Positions 1-6,657 of a stretch of 8,931 nucleotides of DNA are shown here, piece by piece. Location: assembly GCA_027310505.1 (NCBI GenBank), contig DAIDAS010000060.1:1-8931 (forward strand), written 5' to 3'. Source of the DNA: a bacterium (GTDB lineage Bacteria > Pseudomonadota > Gammaproteobacteria > Burkholderiales > Methylophilaceae). The notes beneath the pieces were generated by a model that made no database searches, was not told the DNA's origin, and worked only from the letters and a program-made list of their open reading frames with translations. The first letter of the stretch is position 1, and every line of letters starts with the position of its first letter. A program made the position numbers and the translations under genes.

Positions 1-666
1 TTCTTTGACCTTGATCTGGCACAGGGTGTCGAGGCGCGCTGCAAAGGATTTGGTGAAACCTTCGGGCATGTGCTGGGCAATGACGATCCCCGGGCAATCT
101 GGAGGCAACTGGATCAATACCTCTTTGAGCGCTTCGGTTCCGCCAGTGGATGCGCCGAACACCAGGATTTTCTCGGTGGAAGAGACTTTGTTGCGTATGG
201 GGGGCAGCACGGTATCCGCGCTTTTGCTGGCGGTGATTGCGGAGGCCCGGGCCATGCCTCGCACCCGGGCCTTGGCCGCCATGCGGATCTTGCCGGTGAT
301 TTCTTCGGCGTAAGCCTTCATGCCGTTCTGGATATCGATCTTCGGCTTGGAGACGAAATCCACCGCGCCCAGCTCCAGCGCGCGCAAGGTGATGTCGGAG
401 CCCTTGTCGGTCAGTGTCGAAATCATCAGTACCGGTGTTGGGCGCAGGCGCATCAGTTTTTCCAGGAAGTCCAACCCATCCATTTTGGGCATCTCTACGT
501 CCAGGGTGATGACGTCCGGATCGAGCGAGCGGATTACTTCGCGCGCCACCAGCGGATCCGGTGCGGTACCGACGACTTCCATGTCTTTCTGTTGGTTGAT
601 GATCTCCTTGAGCAGGGAGCGGATCAGCGCAGAATCATCGACAACGACGACTTTGATTTTAGGCAT
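1..666 (-). CDS. cheB: Chemotaxis response regulator protein-glutamate methylesterase CheB (C-terminus cut by window edge)
   Basis: CheB removes methyl groups from receptor glutamates and deamidates some glutamines, resetting receptor sensitivity once phosphorylated by CheA. The 222 residues present begin with a receiver domain (about 3-120): acidic pair Asp10-Asp11, phospho-acceptor Asp56 in TLDVEMPKMDG, and a Lys in the FVSKPK segment. After a linker rich in Ala and Arg (about 125-160), the methylesterase domain starts with GASTGGTEAL, where Ser173 should be the nucleophile, and His199 lies in AQHMPEGF. The catalytic Asp and the rest of the domain (full proteins are about 350 residues) fall outside the window. 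The ATG at 664-666 is the natural start because the receiver begins directly after it; no clear Shine-Dalgarno is visible. It is the last gene seen in the cluster, 48 bases after the HD-GYP gene and probably co-transcribed with it. Confidence 0.96.
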   Translation of the reverse strand, partial: MPKIKVVVVDDSALIRSLLKEIINQQKDMEVVGTAPDPLVAREVIRSLDPDVITLDVEMPKMDGLDFLEKLMRLRPTPVLMISTLTDKGSDITLRALELGAVDFVSKPKIDIQNGMKAYAEEITGKIRMAAKARVRGMARASAITASKSADTVLPPIRNKVSSTEKILVFGASTGGTEALKEVLIQLPPDCPGIVIAQHMPEGFTKSFAARLDTLCQIKVKE

Positions 667-714
667 GACTGTTTGGCTGGTGAATCTAAAAGTTGATATG
701 GGCGTTGTGGGATT
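667..714 (-). other. 48-base spacer between HD-GYP gene and cheB
   Basis: This short gap between the TAA of the HD-GYP regulator and the ATG of cheB is more AT-rich than the flanking genes. I see no hairpin, no convincing promoter boxes and no strong ribosome binding site. It is most simply an intra-operon spacer. Confidence 0.5.
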
Positions 715-1788
715 TTAATCCTGCAGCACCTCGGGTTCGGCAAAACGCTCGCGGATTTGCAGAATGCCGGGCAGTTCTTGCAGGAATGTTGCAACCAGTT
801 CCGGGTCAAAGTGCCTGCCACTGTTTTCCTTGATCAGGTTCACTGCCGCTTCGACTGTCCAGGCCTTTTTATAAGGGCGAACGGAAGTTAGCGCATCGAA
901 CACGTCGGCTAACGCCGCGATTCTGCCTGCCTGCGGAATCGCATCGCCTGCCAGCCCGTTGGGATAACCGCTGCCATCCCATTTCTCGTGGTGGGTGAGG
1001 GCGATTTCGCGCGCCATCCGCATGAGATCGGAATCATCTCCATCGAGCAGGATGTGTCCAATGGTGGTATGGGTTTTGATGAGCTCCCATTCGTGCGGCT
1101 CAAACTTGCCCGGTTTGCACAAAATGGCGTCGGGGATGCCGATCTTGCCGATGTCATGCATCGGGCTGGCATGCAGGATCAGTTCGCAATCGGCCTCGCT
1201 CCAGCCGCTGGCCCGAGCCAATAGGGCCGAGATATGGCTCATGCGCATGATGTGCTTGCCGGTTTCCTCGTCGCGATATTCCGCCGCCATGCCCAGGCGC
1301 TGCACGACCTGCAGACGGGTCCGCCTCAGTTCCTCGGTACGCTCCAGGACCATATCTTCCAGTACATTTTTCTGGTCGTGGAGCAGGCGGTGGGCTAGTT
1401 GCACGTCAAGCAGGTTGCGCACTCGCATCAGCAGTTCGGCGAGGTCGAAAGGTTTGGTGATGAAATCGCGTGCGCCGGCCGCAAGTGCCCGCAGCAGGTA
1501 ATCCTTGCCGTGCTGGGCGGTCAGGATGACGATAGGGGGCAGCAGCGGGTCGTTGAGCCCCTTCAGTTGCTCCATGACCTGATAGCCATCCAGGTGTGGC
1601 ATGTTGATATCGAGCAGGATGAGGTCGGGCTGGATGGCGCGATAGCGGTCGAGCGCCTCACGCGGGTCCTGTACGAGCGCGAGCTGGCTGTAACCCTGGC
1701 TGGAAAGCATTTTTTCCAGCAACCTGAGGTTGGCGGGCTCGTCGTCGATGACGAGAATGCTTTCCTGATGCAAGGATCCGGCGCTCAT
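715..1788 (-). CDS. Response regulator with HD-GYP domain, predicted c-di-GMP phosphodiesterase (RpfG-like)
   Basis: This 357-residue protein is a two-domain regulator of the RpfG type. The receiver (about 10-128) has Asp15-Asp16, phospho-acceptor Asp60 in LLDINMP, Thr90 and Lys112 in ITKP, so it looks fully functional. A helical linker (about 130-165) leads to an HD-GYP domain (about 165-345). Its metal and catalytic motifs are intact: His179 in TGKHIMRMS, HDIGKIGIPD with His211-Asp212, HHE at 266-268, and DGSGYP with Gly274-Tyr275-Pro276. In this family such domains hydrolyse c-di-GMP, so phosphorylation probably switches on a phosphodiesterase in the cytoplasm. The ATG at 1786-1788 overlaps the TGA of the upstream hybrid kinase (ATGA), which suggests translational coupling and that this kinase is its phosphodonor. 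The partner is inferred; CheA could also phosphorylate it. Confidence 0.95.
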   Translation of the reverse strand: MSAGSLHQESILVIDDEPANLRLLEKMLSSQGYSQLALVQDPREALDRYRAIQPDLILLDINMPHLDGYQVMEQLKGLNDPLLPPIVILTAQHGKDYLLRALAAGARDFITKPFDLAELLMRVRNLLDVQLAHRLLHDQKNVLEDMVLERTEELRRTRLQVVQRLGMAAEYRDEETGKHIMRMSHISALLARASGWSEADCELILHASPMHDIGKIGIPDAILCKPGKFEPHEWELIKTHTTIGHILLDGDDSDLMRMAREIALTHHEKWDGSGYPNGLAGDAIPQAGRIAALADVFDALTSVRPYKKAWTVEAAVNLIKENSGRHFDPELVATFLQELPGILQIRERFAEPEVLQD

Positions 1789-4700
1789 GATTTTTGCTCC
1801 ATGCGATTTTGGAGAAGGAGGTCAATGGTTTTAAGGAACTGACCCACATCCAGCGGTTTGGTGAGGTAGGCGGCAAAGCCCACCGCCATGCCCCGCTCGA
1901 TGTCGCGCGGCATGGCGTTGGCGGTGATGGCGATAACCGGGATGGCCTTCAGCTCTGCATGGGCTTTGAACACTTCCATCACCTGGTAGCCATCCATGCC
2001 CGGCATGTTTACGTCGAGCAGGACAAGTTCGGGTTTGCGCGTCAGCGCCAGTTCGATGCCCAGTTCGGGGGTATGGGCGGTGAGCAGGTGGGTGTGCTTG
2101 TACCGGCTGAGGATGTTTGCCAACAGTTTGATGTTGACCGGGTTGTCCTCGATATAGAGCAGGGTATGCTGCGCCGACTCGGCATTGACCTTCATCGAAA
2201 TTTTGGCAGATGCTCTCCCTTGGCCGTGAACCGGCTCAGGCAACGATTCAAGCGGCAGTTCGATCCAGAAGGTGCTGCCTACGCCCACTTTACTCTCGAC
2301 ATCGACCGTACCGCCCATCATTTCCATGATGCGTCGGGTAATCGTCAGGCCGATGCCGGTGCCTTCGATGCCGCTGTGTTCGGCGCCGAGGCGACTGAAG
2401 GGCTGGAACAGTTCTGCCATGCGCTCGGGTGGAATGCCGGCCCCTGTGTCCGTGACTGCAATACGCACCCGCTCTGCACCTTGGGGGAGCATCTCGATAT
2501 TGACGCTGCCACCTTCACGGTTGTATTTGATGGCGTTGGAGAGGAGGTTGATCAGTACCTGCTTGAGCCGCGTGCGGTCAGCCCTGATTACAGCCTGATC
2601 CGGCACCGCGTGGCGCAGGGGAATGCCGCGTTTGTCGGCCAGGGTATCCACCAGGCTCAGGCATTCCTCGATAATCGGGCGGACTTCCACCGGTTCCAGC
2701 GACAGGTCGATGTGGCCGGACTCGACTTTGGCCAGATCCAGTACTTCGTTGATGAGTTCCAGCAGGTGGTAGCCCGCTTTGAGAATCGCTTGCACGCTTT
2801 CCTGCTGTTCATCACTCAAGGTTTCGTCGTATTCCAGCAGTTGGCCGAAGCCGAGGATAGCGTTCATCGGCGTGCGCAGCTCATGGCTCATGCCCGAAAG
2901 GAACTCGGATTTGGCGCGATTGGCACGCTCGGCTTCTTCACGGGCAACGATCAGTTGCCCCTCCACCGCTTTTCGCTCGCTGATATCGGTGTGGATGCCG
3001 ATCATACGCACCGGTTTGCCTGTCTCGTCGCGTGCCACTACCGTACCGCGGCAAAGCACCCATTTGTAGCTGCCATCCTTGCAGCGTAGCCGCAACTCAA
3101 TGGCATAGACTGGCACCCGTTCTTCTAGGTAGTCCTGCAGATGCCGCTGGACTCGCGGCATGTCGTCCGGATGGACACTACGGCTCCAGGCCTCGACGGT
3201 GGAGGCGATCTCTCCCTTTTCATAGCCCAGCATCGTCTCGTAGTGCCCGGAAAACAGCATGATGCCGGCAGGCATGTGCCAGTCCCAGATGCCGTCGCCG
3301 GCACCTTCCACGGCGAAGCTGAAACGCTCCTCGGTTTCGCGCAGCCTCTTTTCGGACTCGATACGCTCGGTGATATCTTCGTAAGTTCCCAGGACGCCAA
3401 TCACATCCCCGTTGCTATTGCGTAGCGGTACCTTGGATGTTCGGAGCCAGATGGTTTTACCTTCGGGCGTGGTTTGCGGCTCCTCGTAAAACAGTTTGCC
3501 CTGGCCGCTGGCAATGACTTCGGCGTCGTACCGTCGATAAAGATCGGCTTCGTTACGCCATGGCTGATCGTGATCGGTGGTGCCTATCATCTCTTTGGGC
3601 GAGGCTTTGCCGGCATCGTTTGCAAAAAGCTGGTTGCATCCCAAATACGTGCCATTCCGGTCTTTCCAGAAAATACGTACCGGAATGGTCTCGAGCACGG
3701 CACTCAGCATGCTGTTGGATGCAACCAGCTGGGCGCTGGCAGCCCTCAGGTCTTGCTCGGATTTTTTGAGTTCCGAAATGTCGCGCAGCGTGCCGGTAAA
3801 CAGGGTGCGGCTGGAGATCTGCTGCATGGAGATCGCCAGTTCTACTGGAAATTCCTCGCCGTTGGCGCGCATTGCGTTTAATTCGATCCGGTGGCCCAGC
3901 AGATGGCTGCTTCCGGAGCTGATGGCGCGCCGGAAGCCTGCCTCGTGCGACAGACGGTGCGCCGGGGGGATGATCAGGTCGGACAGTTGCCTGTGGATGG
4001 CCTCGTCGCGGGTATAGCCAAAAATCCGTTCCGCCGCCGGATTGAATTCGACTACTGTTCCATCCTGATCCATGCCGATGATGGCATCTTGGGCAGAGTT
4101 CAGGATCCCTTTCTGATACGTGGCGCCTTCCTTCAGGGCGATCTCGGCGTTCTTGAGGGCGGTGATGTCGGTGCGTATGGAAACATACTGCCACGGTTTT
4201 CCCCGGCTATCGAGGAATGGCATGATGGTGGAGCTTACCCAGTACAAACTGCCGTTTCTGGCGCGATTGCAAATTTCGCCATGCCACACCTTGCCATGGG
4301 CGATGGTGTGCCACATTTCCCGGTAATATGCATCCGGGTGGATACCGGATTTGAGAACACGGTGATTCTGTCCTAGCAGGTGATCGCGCGGGTAGCCGCT
4401 GATCTTGCAAAACTTGTCGTTGACGTAGGTAATCCGCCCGCTGCTATCGGTAATACTGACGATGGCATGTTCGTCGAGCGCCTGCTGGTGAAATTTCTGT
4501 TCGCGCACCAAGGCAAGCAGCCGGTTGGTCGAATCCTTGATTGCGCGTGCGTTGTTTGCCATCGACTGGCAAATGATGGCGAACAGCTCCAGATCCAGGG
4601 GCTTCTTGAGCACATTGGTCACCCCCAGTCTTATCGAATCTGCCATGACGTCACTCGTCTCATCCGTGGTGATCAGCAGAATGCCGGTTCTTTTTCCATC

Positions 4701-4931
4701 CTCGGATTCCCTGATGCGGGCTGCGAGCTGGGAGCCGGTCATCTCAGACAAGTAGCAGTCGACGATCAGCAGGTCAGGGTCGACCTCGCCAAAAATCGCC
4801 AGGGCCTCGGATGGGTGCGCGGCGTGACGAATACTAAAGCCCGCGTCCTCGAGAATGCTCGCGTGGAGGCTTGATGTCACATGGTCTTCATCGACCAGAA
4901 GGGCGCGCAGTGGTTGATCGGGGGCGTTCAT
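1785..4931 (-). CDS. Hybrid sensor histidine kinase: REC - four PAS - HisKA - HATPase - REC
   Basis: A 1048-residue, apparently soluble multidomain kinase; I see no membrane segment. An N-terminal receiver (about 7-125) has Asp58 as likely phosphosite. Four PAS units follow: about 150-260 (with ITYVNDKFCKISGY), 275-390 (VVEFNPAAERIFGY), 408-525 and 535-650. A coiled stretch leads to HisKA with His683 in SHELRTPMNAILGF. The ATPase domain has N-box Asn799 in INLLSNA, DTGAG around Asp828, and the GTGIGL lid motif at 857-862. The C-terminal receiver (about 923-1040) has Asp973 in LLDVNMPGMDG, Thr1003 and Lys1025. No Hpt domain is present, so any further relay needs a separate protein or direct transfer to the HD-GYP regulator, whose start codon overlaps this stop. 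The ATG at 4929-4931 is preferred because the receiver begins just after it. The frame stays open upstream to a TTG at 5027, but those 32 residues resemble no domain. The signal sensed is unknown. Confidence 0.93.
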   Translation of the reverse strand: MNAPDQPLRALLVDEDHVTSSLHASILEDAGFSIRHAAHPSEALAIFGEVDPDLLIVDCYLSEMTGSQLAARIRESEDGKRTGILLITTDETSDVMADSIRLGVTNVLKKPLDLELFAIICQSMANNARAIKDSTNRLLALVREQKFHQQALDEHAIVSITDSSGRITYVNDKFCKISGYPRDHLLGQNHRVLKSGIHPDAYYREMWHTIAHGKVWHGEICNRARNGSLYWVSSTIMPFLDSRGKPWQYVSIRTDITALKNAEIALKEGATYQKGILNSAQDAIIGMDQDGTVVEFNPAAERIFGYTRDEAIHRQLSDLIIPPAHRLSHEAGFRRAISSGSSHLLGHRIELNAMRANGEEFPVELAISMQQISSRTLFTGTLRDISELKKSEQDLRAASAQLVASNSMLSAVLETIPVRIFWKDRNGTYLGCNQLFANDAGKASPKEMIGTTDHDQPWRNEADLYRRYDAEVIASGQGKLFYEEPQTTPEGKTIWLRTSKVPLRNSNGDVIGVLGTYEDITERIESEKRLRETEERFSFAVEGAGDGIWDWHMPAGIMLFSGHYETMLGYEKGEIASTVEAWSRSVHPDDMPRVQRHLQDYLEERVPVYAIELRLRCKDGSYKWVLCRGTVVARDETGKPVRMIGIHTDISERKAVEGQLIVAREEAERANRAKSEFLSGMSHELRTPMNAILGFGQLLEYDETLSDEQQESVQAILKAGYHLLELINEVLDLAKVESGHIDLSLEPVEVRPIIEECLSLVDTLADKRGIPLRHAVPDQAVIRADRTRLKQVLINLLSNAIKYNREGGSVNIEMLPQGAERVRIAVTDTGAGIPPERMAELFQPFSRLGAEHSGIEGTGIGLTITRRIMEMMGGTVDVESKVGVGSTFWIELPLESLPEPVHGQGRASAKISMKVNAESAQHTLLYIEDNPVNIKLLANILSRYKHTHLLTAHTPELGIELALTRKPELVLLDVNMPGMDGYQVMEVFKAHAELKAIPVIAITANAMPRDIERGMAVGFAAYLTKPLDVGQFLKTIDLLLQNRMEQKS
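1796..1800 (-). promoter_or_regulatory. Ribosome binding site of the HD-GYP regulator
   Basis: On the minus strand GGAGC lies 7 bases before the ATG ending at 1788, inside the last codons of the hybrid kinase. It is the clearest Shine-Dalgarno match among the genes here. Together with the ATGA overlap it supports the chosen start. Confidence 0.6.
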
Positions 4932-5039
4932 GGGCTTCGTCTCAGGCGGCCTGCGACCATTCACGAGCGCGAGCCTGAATGGCCGGCACTCGTGAGGGGC
5001 TATGTTTTTTCCGTGTTTCCATGGCAAACGGTTCAGGCT
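4932..5039 (-). other. 108-base leader between cheD and the hybrid kinase, with overlapping inverted repeats
   Basis: Two perfect 7-bp inverted repeats lie here. One is CCATTCA at 4957-4963 with TGAATGG at 4976-4982 (12-base loop). The other is TCACGAG at 4961-4967 with CTCGTGA at 4989-4995 (21-base loop). They share bases 4961-4963, so only one hairpin can form at a time. No T-tract follows on the minus strand, so this is not an ordinary intrinsic terminator. It could be an RNA switch controlling kinase expression, a protein-binding site, or chance. No promoter boxes were recognised, and the ribosome binding site before the ATG at 4931 is weak. Confidence 0.4.
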
Positions 5040-5654
5040 TCATGTAAATAGCTCGATATCGCCTTCCACCTTCGATTGCCCCAGGCGCGAGCTGTATTCC
5101 TGCTCGCGGCTGATAATGGTTTCGTTGTGGAGGTTGCGCAGTTTCTTCACCAGCACCCTGCCGGTGTGGGGGAAGTAATAAACCTTGCGCGGGTAAATGT
5201 CGAGCAGGTCTTTGGAGATCATCGGGATCCCCTCGGTCTTGAGGTACTCCAGGCCGAATTTTGCATTGCGCTCGCCGACATTGGTGGCGCTCATGTTCTT
5301 GATCACGGCGCCGCCGCCGAACAGCTTGGCTTCCAAGTTGTCACGCCTGGCACCCAGCTTGAGCAGCTGGTTGATCAGCATTTCCATGGCATACGTGCCG
5401 TAGCGCGTGGATGCGGCACCCCAGCCGCCTTGTTCCTGGGCGTTCTCGGGCAGCATGAAATGGTTCATGCCGCCGATGCCGTTGGTCTTGTCGCGGATGC
5501 AGGCGGCCACACAGGAACCCAGGGTCGTCACCAGCAGCATGTCGCGGCGGGTCACGTAATATTCGCCCGGCAGAATCTTGGCCGCCTGAGTGTTGAAGCT
5601 GCGGTCAAAATAGAGGTTGGGGGCGAGGGTTTCCTCGAAGCCGTGCGCGCTCAT
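5040..5654 (-). CDS. cheD: Chemoreceptor glutamine deamidase CheD
   Basis: CheD converts specific receptor glutamines to glutamates, making new methylation sites and tuning receptor activity. The 204-residue protein has a non-conserved N-terminal arm (about 1-24) and then the CheD core: ILPGEYYVTRRD, followed by VTTLGSCVAACIRD with the expected nucleophile Cys48, and GGMNHFMLPE with the expected general base His65. The later segment AKLFGGGAVI and the stretch ending FPHTGRVLVKKL are also typical of the family. Length is within the usual 160-220 range. Its ATG (5652-5654) overlaps the TGA of cheR by the ATGA arrangement. No separate Shine-Dalgarno is visible, so translation is probably coupled to cheR. 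In Bacillus, CheD also works with the phosphatase CheC; no cheC is present here, so a deamidase role is the safer assignment. Confidence 0.96.
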   Translation of the reverse strand: MSAHGFEETLAPNLYFDRSFNTQAAKILPGEYYVTRRDMLLVTTLGSCVAACIRDKTNGIGGMNHFMLPENAQEQGGWGAASTRYGTYAMEMLINQLLKLGARRDNLEAKLFGGGAVIKNMSATNVGERNAKFGLEYLKTEGIPMISKDLLDIYPRKVYYFPHTGRVLVKKLRNLHNETIISREQEYSSRLGQSKVEGDIELFT

Positions 5655-6523
5655 CGTGCAGGTATGGCCAGGTGACGCGCCTTGTCGGCGACGGTGTAGA
5701 CAGTGCGTCCGCGAATCTGGAACAGATCGGCGGCGTGCTGGAAACTTTCCGAGTGGCCGGCAAAGAGCAGGGCATCGCTGTGCATGACCGGCACGAATTT
5801 CTGCAGAATCTTGTATTGCGTCGGCTTGTCGAAATAGATCATTACGTTGCGGCAGAAAATCGCCTCGAACGGCCCGCGAACCGGCCAGCCGGCATCCAGC
5901 AGGTTGAGCTGGCGGAAGGTGATCATGTCGCGCAGTTCCTTGCGTACCTGTACAAAACCGGCGTTCCTGCCGGTACCTCTGAGGAAGAAGCGCTTGAGGA
6001 CGTCCTGCGGCAGTTTCTCTACGCGTTCAATCGGATAGATGCCCGCCTGTGCTTTTTTCAGCACGTTGGTGTCCAGATCGGTTGCCAGGATATGTACCGG
6101 CGGAGTATAGCTACCGAACACCTCCACCATGGTCATCGCCATGGTGTAGGGTTCTTCTCCGGTGGAGGCCGCACTGCACCATAGCTCGATCGGGCGGCGA
6201 TGCTTGATCTTCTGGATATGCTCCGCCAGTAGCGGAAAGTGGTGCGGTTCACGGAAGAACGAAGTCAGGTTGGTGGTCAGCGAATTGACGAAGGCTTCCC
6301 ATTCTTCTTCGTTGTTGGTTTCGAGCAGTGCCAGATAGTCGCGGAAACTGGTCAGCCCGGTAGCGCGCAGGCGCCGTCCCAGGCGGCTGTAGACCATGTC
6401 CTTCTTGGCGTCGGACAGGTTGATGCCGGCGTGCTCGTAGATCAGCTTGCGTACGCGCTGAAAGTCCTGATCGGTGAAATGGAACTCGCGCGTCGACGTA
6501 TCTCGGTCAGTTGGGGCGGCCAT
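5651..6523 (-). CDS. cheR: Chemotaxis protein-glutamate methyltransferase CheR
   Basis: CheR uses S-adenosylmethionine to methylate receptor glutamates during adaptation. The 290-residue protein has the N-terminal helical domain (about 14-85), the linker TNLTSFFREPHHF (84-96) with the conserved Arg91, and the SAM-binding fold: WCSAASTGEEPYTMAM (115-130), ILATDLD (145-151) and CRNVMIYFD (224-232). The beta-subdomain contains FLRGTG...GF at about 180-190, closely resembling the RGTG segment of the enteric CheR that docks on a receptor C-terminal pentapeptide. This fits the EWEEF end of the upstream receptor. The ATG at 6521-6523 is preferred over the immediately upstream TTG (6524-6526); GGA about 9 bases before the ATG is a modest ribosome binding site. 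It is 134 bases downstream of the receptor gene and overlaps cheD by 4 bases. Confidence 0.96.
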   Translation of the reverse strand: MAAPTDRDTSTREFHFTDQDFQRVRKLIYEHAGINLSDAKKDMVYSRLGRRLRATGLTSFRDYLALLETNNEEEWEAFVNSLTTNLTSFFREPHHFPLLAEHIQKIKHRRPIELWCSAASTGEEPYTMAMTMVEVFGSYTPPVHILATDLDTNVLKKAQAGIYPIERVEKLPQDVLKRFFLRGTGRNAGFVQVRKELRDMITFRQLNLLDAGWPVRGPFEAIFCRNVMIYFDKPTQYKILQKFVPVMHSDALLFAGHSESFQHAADLFQIRGRTVYTVADKARHLAIPAR

Positions 6524-6557
6524 CAATGGTTTTCCAGATCCGGGTCTCGAGTTTGGC

Positions 6558-6583
6558 TCCGGAACCTCTGACGTATTCCGGAA
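6558..6583. repeat. Pair of TCCGGA-centred palindromes upstream of cheR
   Basis: TCCGGA occurs at 6558-6563 within an almost palindromic GGCTCCGGAACC, and again at 6577-6582 within the perfect palindrome TTCCGGAA (6576-6583). The centres are 19 bases apart, about two helical turns. The spacing would suit a dimeric DNA-binding protein, but short GC-rich palindromes also arise by chance. No known regulator is assigned. Confidence 0.25.
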
Positions 6584-6604
6584 GCGAGTTGTGGTTGGGC
6601 TGCC

Positions 6605-6638
6605 CCGTTCCGGCCCTGATGATGCAGGGCCGGAACGG
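6605..6638 (-). other. Perfect 14-bp hairpin between the receptor gene and cheR
   Basis: Bases 6605-6618 pair without mismatch with 6625-6638 around a 6-base loop; the stem is mostly G-C and starts 19 bases after the receptor's stop codon. No T-run follows on either strand, so it lacks the tail of a classical rho-independent terminator. Likely roles are a 3' stabilising stem for the receptor message, or partial termination that lets the receptor be made in excess over CheR and CheD. Which role applies cannot be told from sequence. Confidence 0.75.
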
Positions 6639-6657
6639 CAGACTCAGCCGCGGCTTG

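Noticed and set aside
1794..3089. Long open frame on the plus strand opposite the hybrid kinase (431 codons)
   Set aside because: It is antisense to the ATPase and receiver domains, resembles no protein family, and is rich in His, Gln and Phe as expected from the mirror of GC-rich coding sequence.
4932..5027. A 32-residue N-terminal extension of the hybrid kinase from a TTG at 5025-5027
   Set aside because: No ribosome binding site precedes the TTG, the added residues match no domain, and the receiver begins directly after the ATG at 4931.
6605..6638. Classical rho-independent terminator
   Set aside because: The stem is excellent but no T-run follows on either strand, so it is listed only as a hairpin of uncertain role.
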